DNA from: Bacillota bacterium
GTDB taxonomy: Bacteria; Bacillota; Bacilli; ZCTH02-B2
Length of the DNA: 5,684 bases
Assembly (NCBI GenBank): GCA_017577895.1
Contig: PKQY01000075.1
Coordinates: 1 to 5,684 of the forward strand
Direction of reading: 5' to 3'
The notes below the pieces were generated by a model. The model did no database searches and was not told the origin of the DNA. It saw only the letters and a program-made list of their open reading frames with translations. The position numbers and the translations under genes are program-made. This document shows positions 5,587 through 5,684 of the stretch, piece after piece. The number at the start of each line of letters is the position of its first letter. Within the stretch, counting starts at the first letter, position 1.

Positions 5587-5603
5587 TCTTAACTGGTTCT
5601 TAA
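5587..5603 (-). promoter_or_regulatory. Possible OmpR-family response-regulator box (TTAAGA-N5-TTAAGA)
   Basis: On the minus strand two identical TTAAGA hexamers are separated by ACCAG, an 11-bp period. PhoP (TTAACA-like) and WalR (TGTWAH) of Bacillota bind two hexamers with about 5-bp spacing, so the geometry fits and the hexamer is close to the PhoP type. The second hexamer ends 20 nt before the extended -10, so the pair covers about -49 to -33, where an activator could replace the missing -35. A factor is not identified, and chance cannot be excluded. Confidence 0.4.
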
Positions 5604-5647
5604 ATCTGTCAGGAATCATCTGCCACCGGGCATACCTTCGGCCACAT

Positions 5648-5677
5648 AAAAAATCCGCCAGGAACTCCCGGCGGATT
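5648..5677 (-). terminator. Rho-independent terminator of a gene beyond the right edge
   Basis: On the minus strand AATCCGCC (5677-5670) pairs with GGCGGATT (5659-5652), with an inner GG/CC pairing around a 4-nt loop, followed by a run of T residues ending in TTTTTTA. It would end a minus-strand gene lying to the right of the window and insulates the sigma operon from it. Confidence 0.87.
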
Positions 5678-5684
5678 GTCAATG

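Overview
The window looks like chromosomal DNA from a GC-rich, Gram-positive, spore-forming member of the Bacillota. This rests on purine-rich Shine-Dalgarno sites (runs such as GGGGAGGAG and AAGGGGGT), SLH surface-layer anchoring repeats, a SpoIID/LytB-family protein, TTG start use and compact Rho-independent terminators. The high G+C and the Ala/Pro/Gly-rich linkers would suit a thermophilic Bacilli-like lineage, but I cannot name a genus. All four genes are on the minus strand, so they read from right to left.

Layout, right to left. (i) At 5648-5677 is a terminator for a gene lying beyond the window. (ii) At 5428-5640 is a dense control region: a perfect direct repeat TTAAGA-N5-TTAAGA, an extended -10 promoter, a leader of about 125 nt with a 17-bp-period direct repeat, nested inverted repeats, and a hairpin that would cover the Shine-Dalgarno of the first gene. 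(iii) A three-gene operon follows: ECF sigma factor (4903-5427), a membrane-spanning putative anti-sigma factor overlapping it by 4 nt (3428-4906), and a secreted N-acetylmuramoyl-L-alanine amidase with three SLH repeats (1858-3381), closed by a terminator at 1796-1844. (iv) A 153-nt intergenic stretch holds four 15-bp tandem repeats and a weak ECF-like promoter. (v) A separately transcribed SpoIID/LytB-domain gene (140-1642) follows, whose 3' end lies in an imperfect repeat of about 20 bp, then a terminator at 26-54.

How the parts may work together (inference). The anti-sigma factor would hold the sigma factor at the membrane and sense the wall outside through a large extracytoplasmic domain, which reads to me like the YycI family of WalRK regulators. 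The amidase would strip stem peptides from peptidoglycan while anchored by its SLH repeats. The SpoIID/LytB protein would cut the denuded glycan strands, as in the lytABC and SpoIID/SpoIIP pairings. The whole could be a self-contained wall-homeostasis or wall-remodelling module. The most unusual signals are the response-regulator-like direct repeat replacing a -35 box, the RBS-masking hairpin, and the apparent anti-sigma/YycI-like fusion. No mobile element, CRISPR array, tRNA or rRNA was seen.
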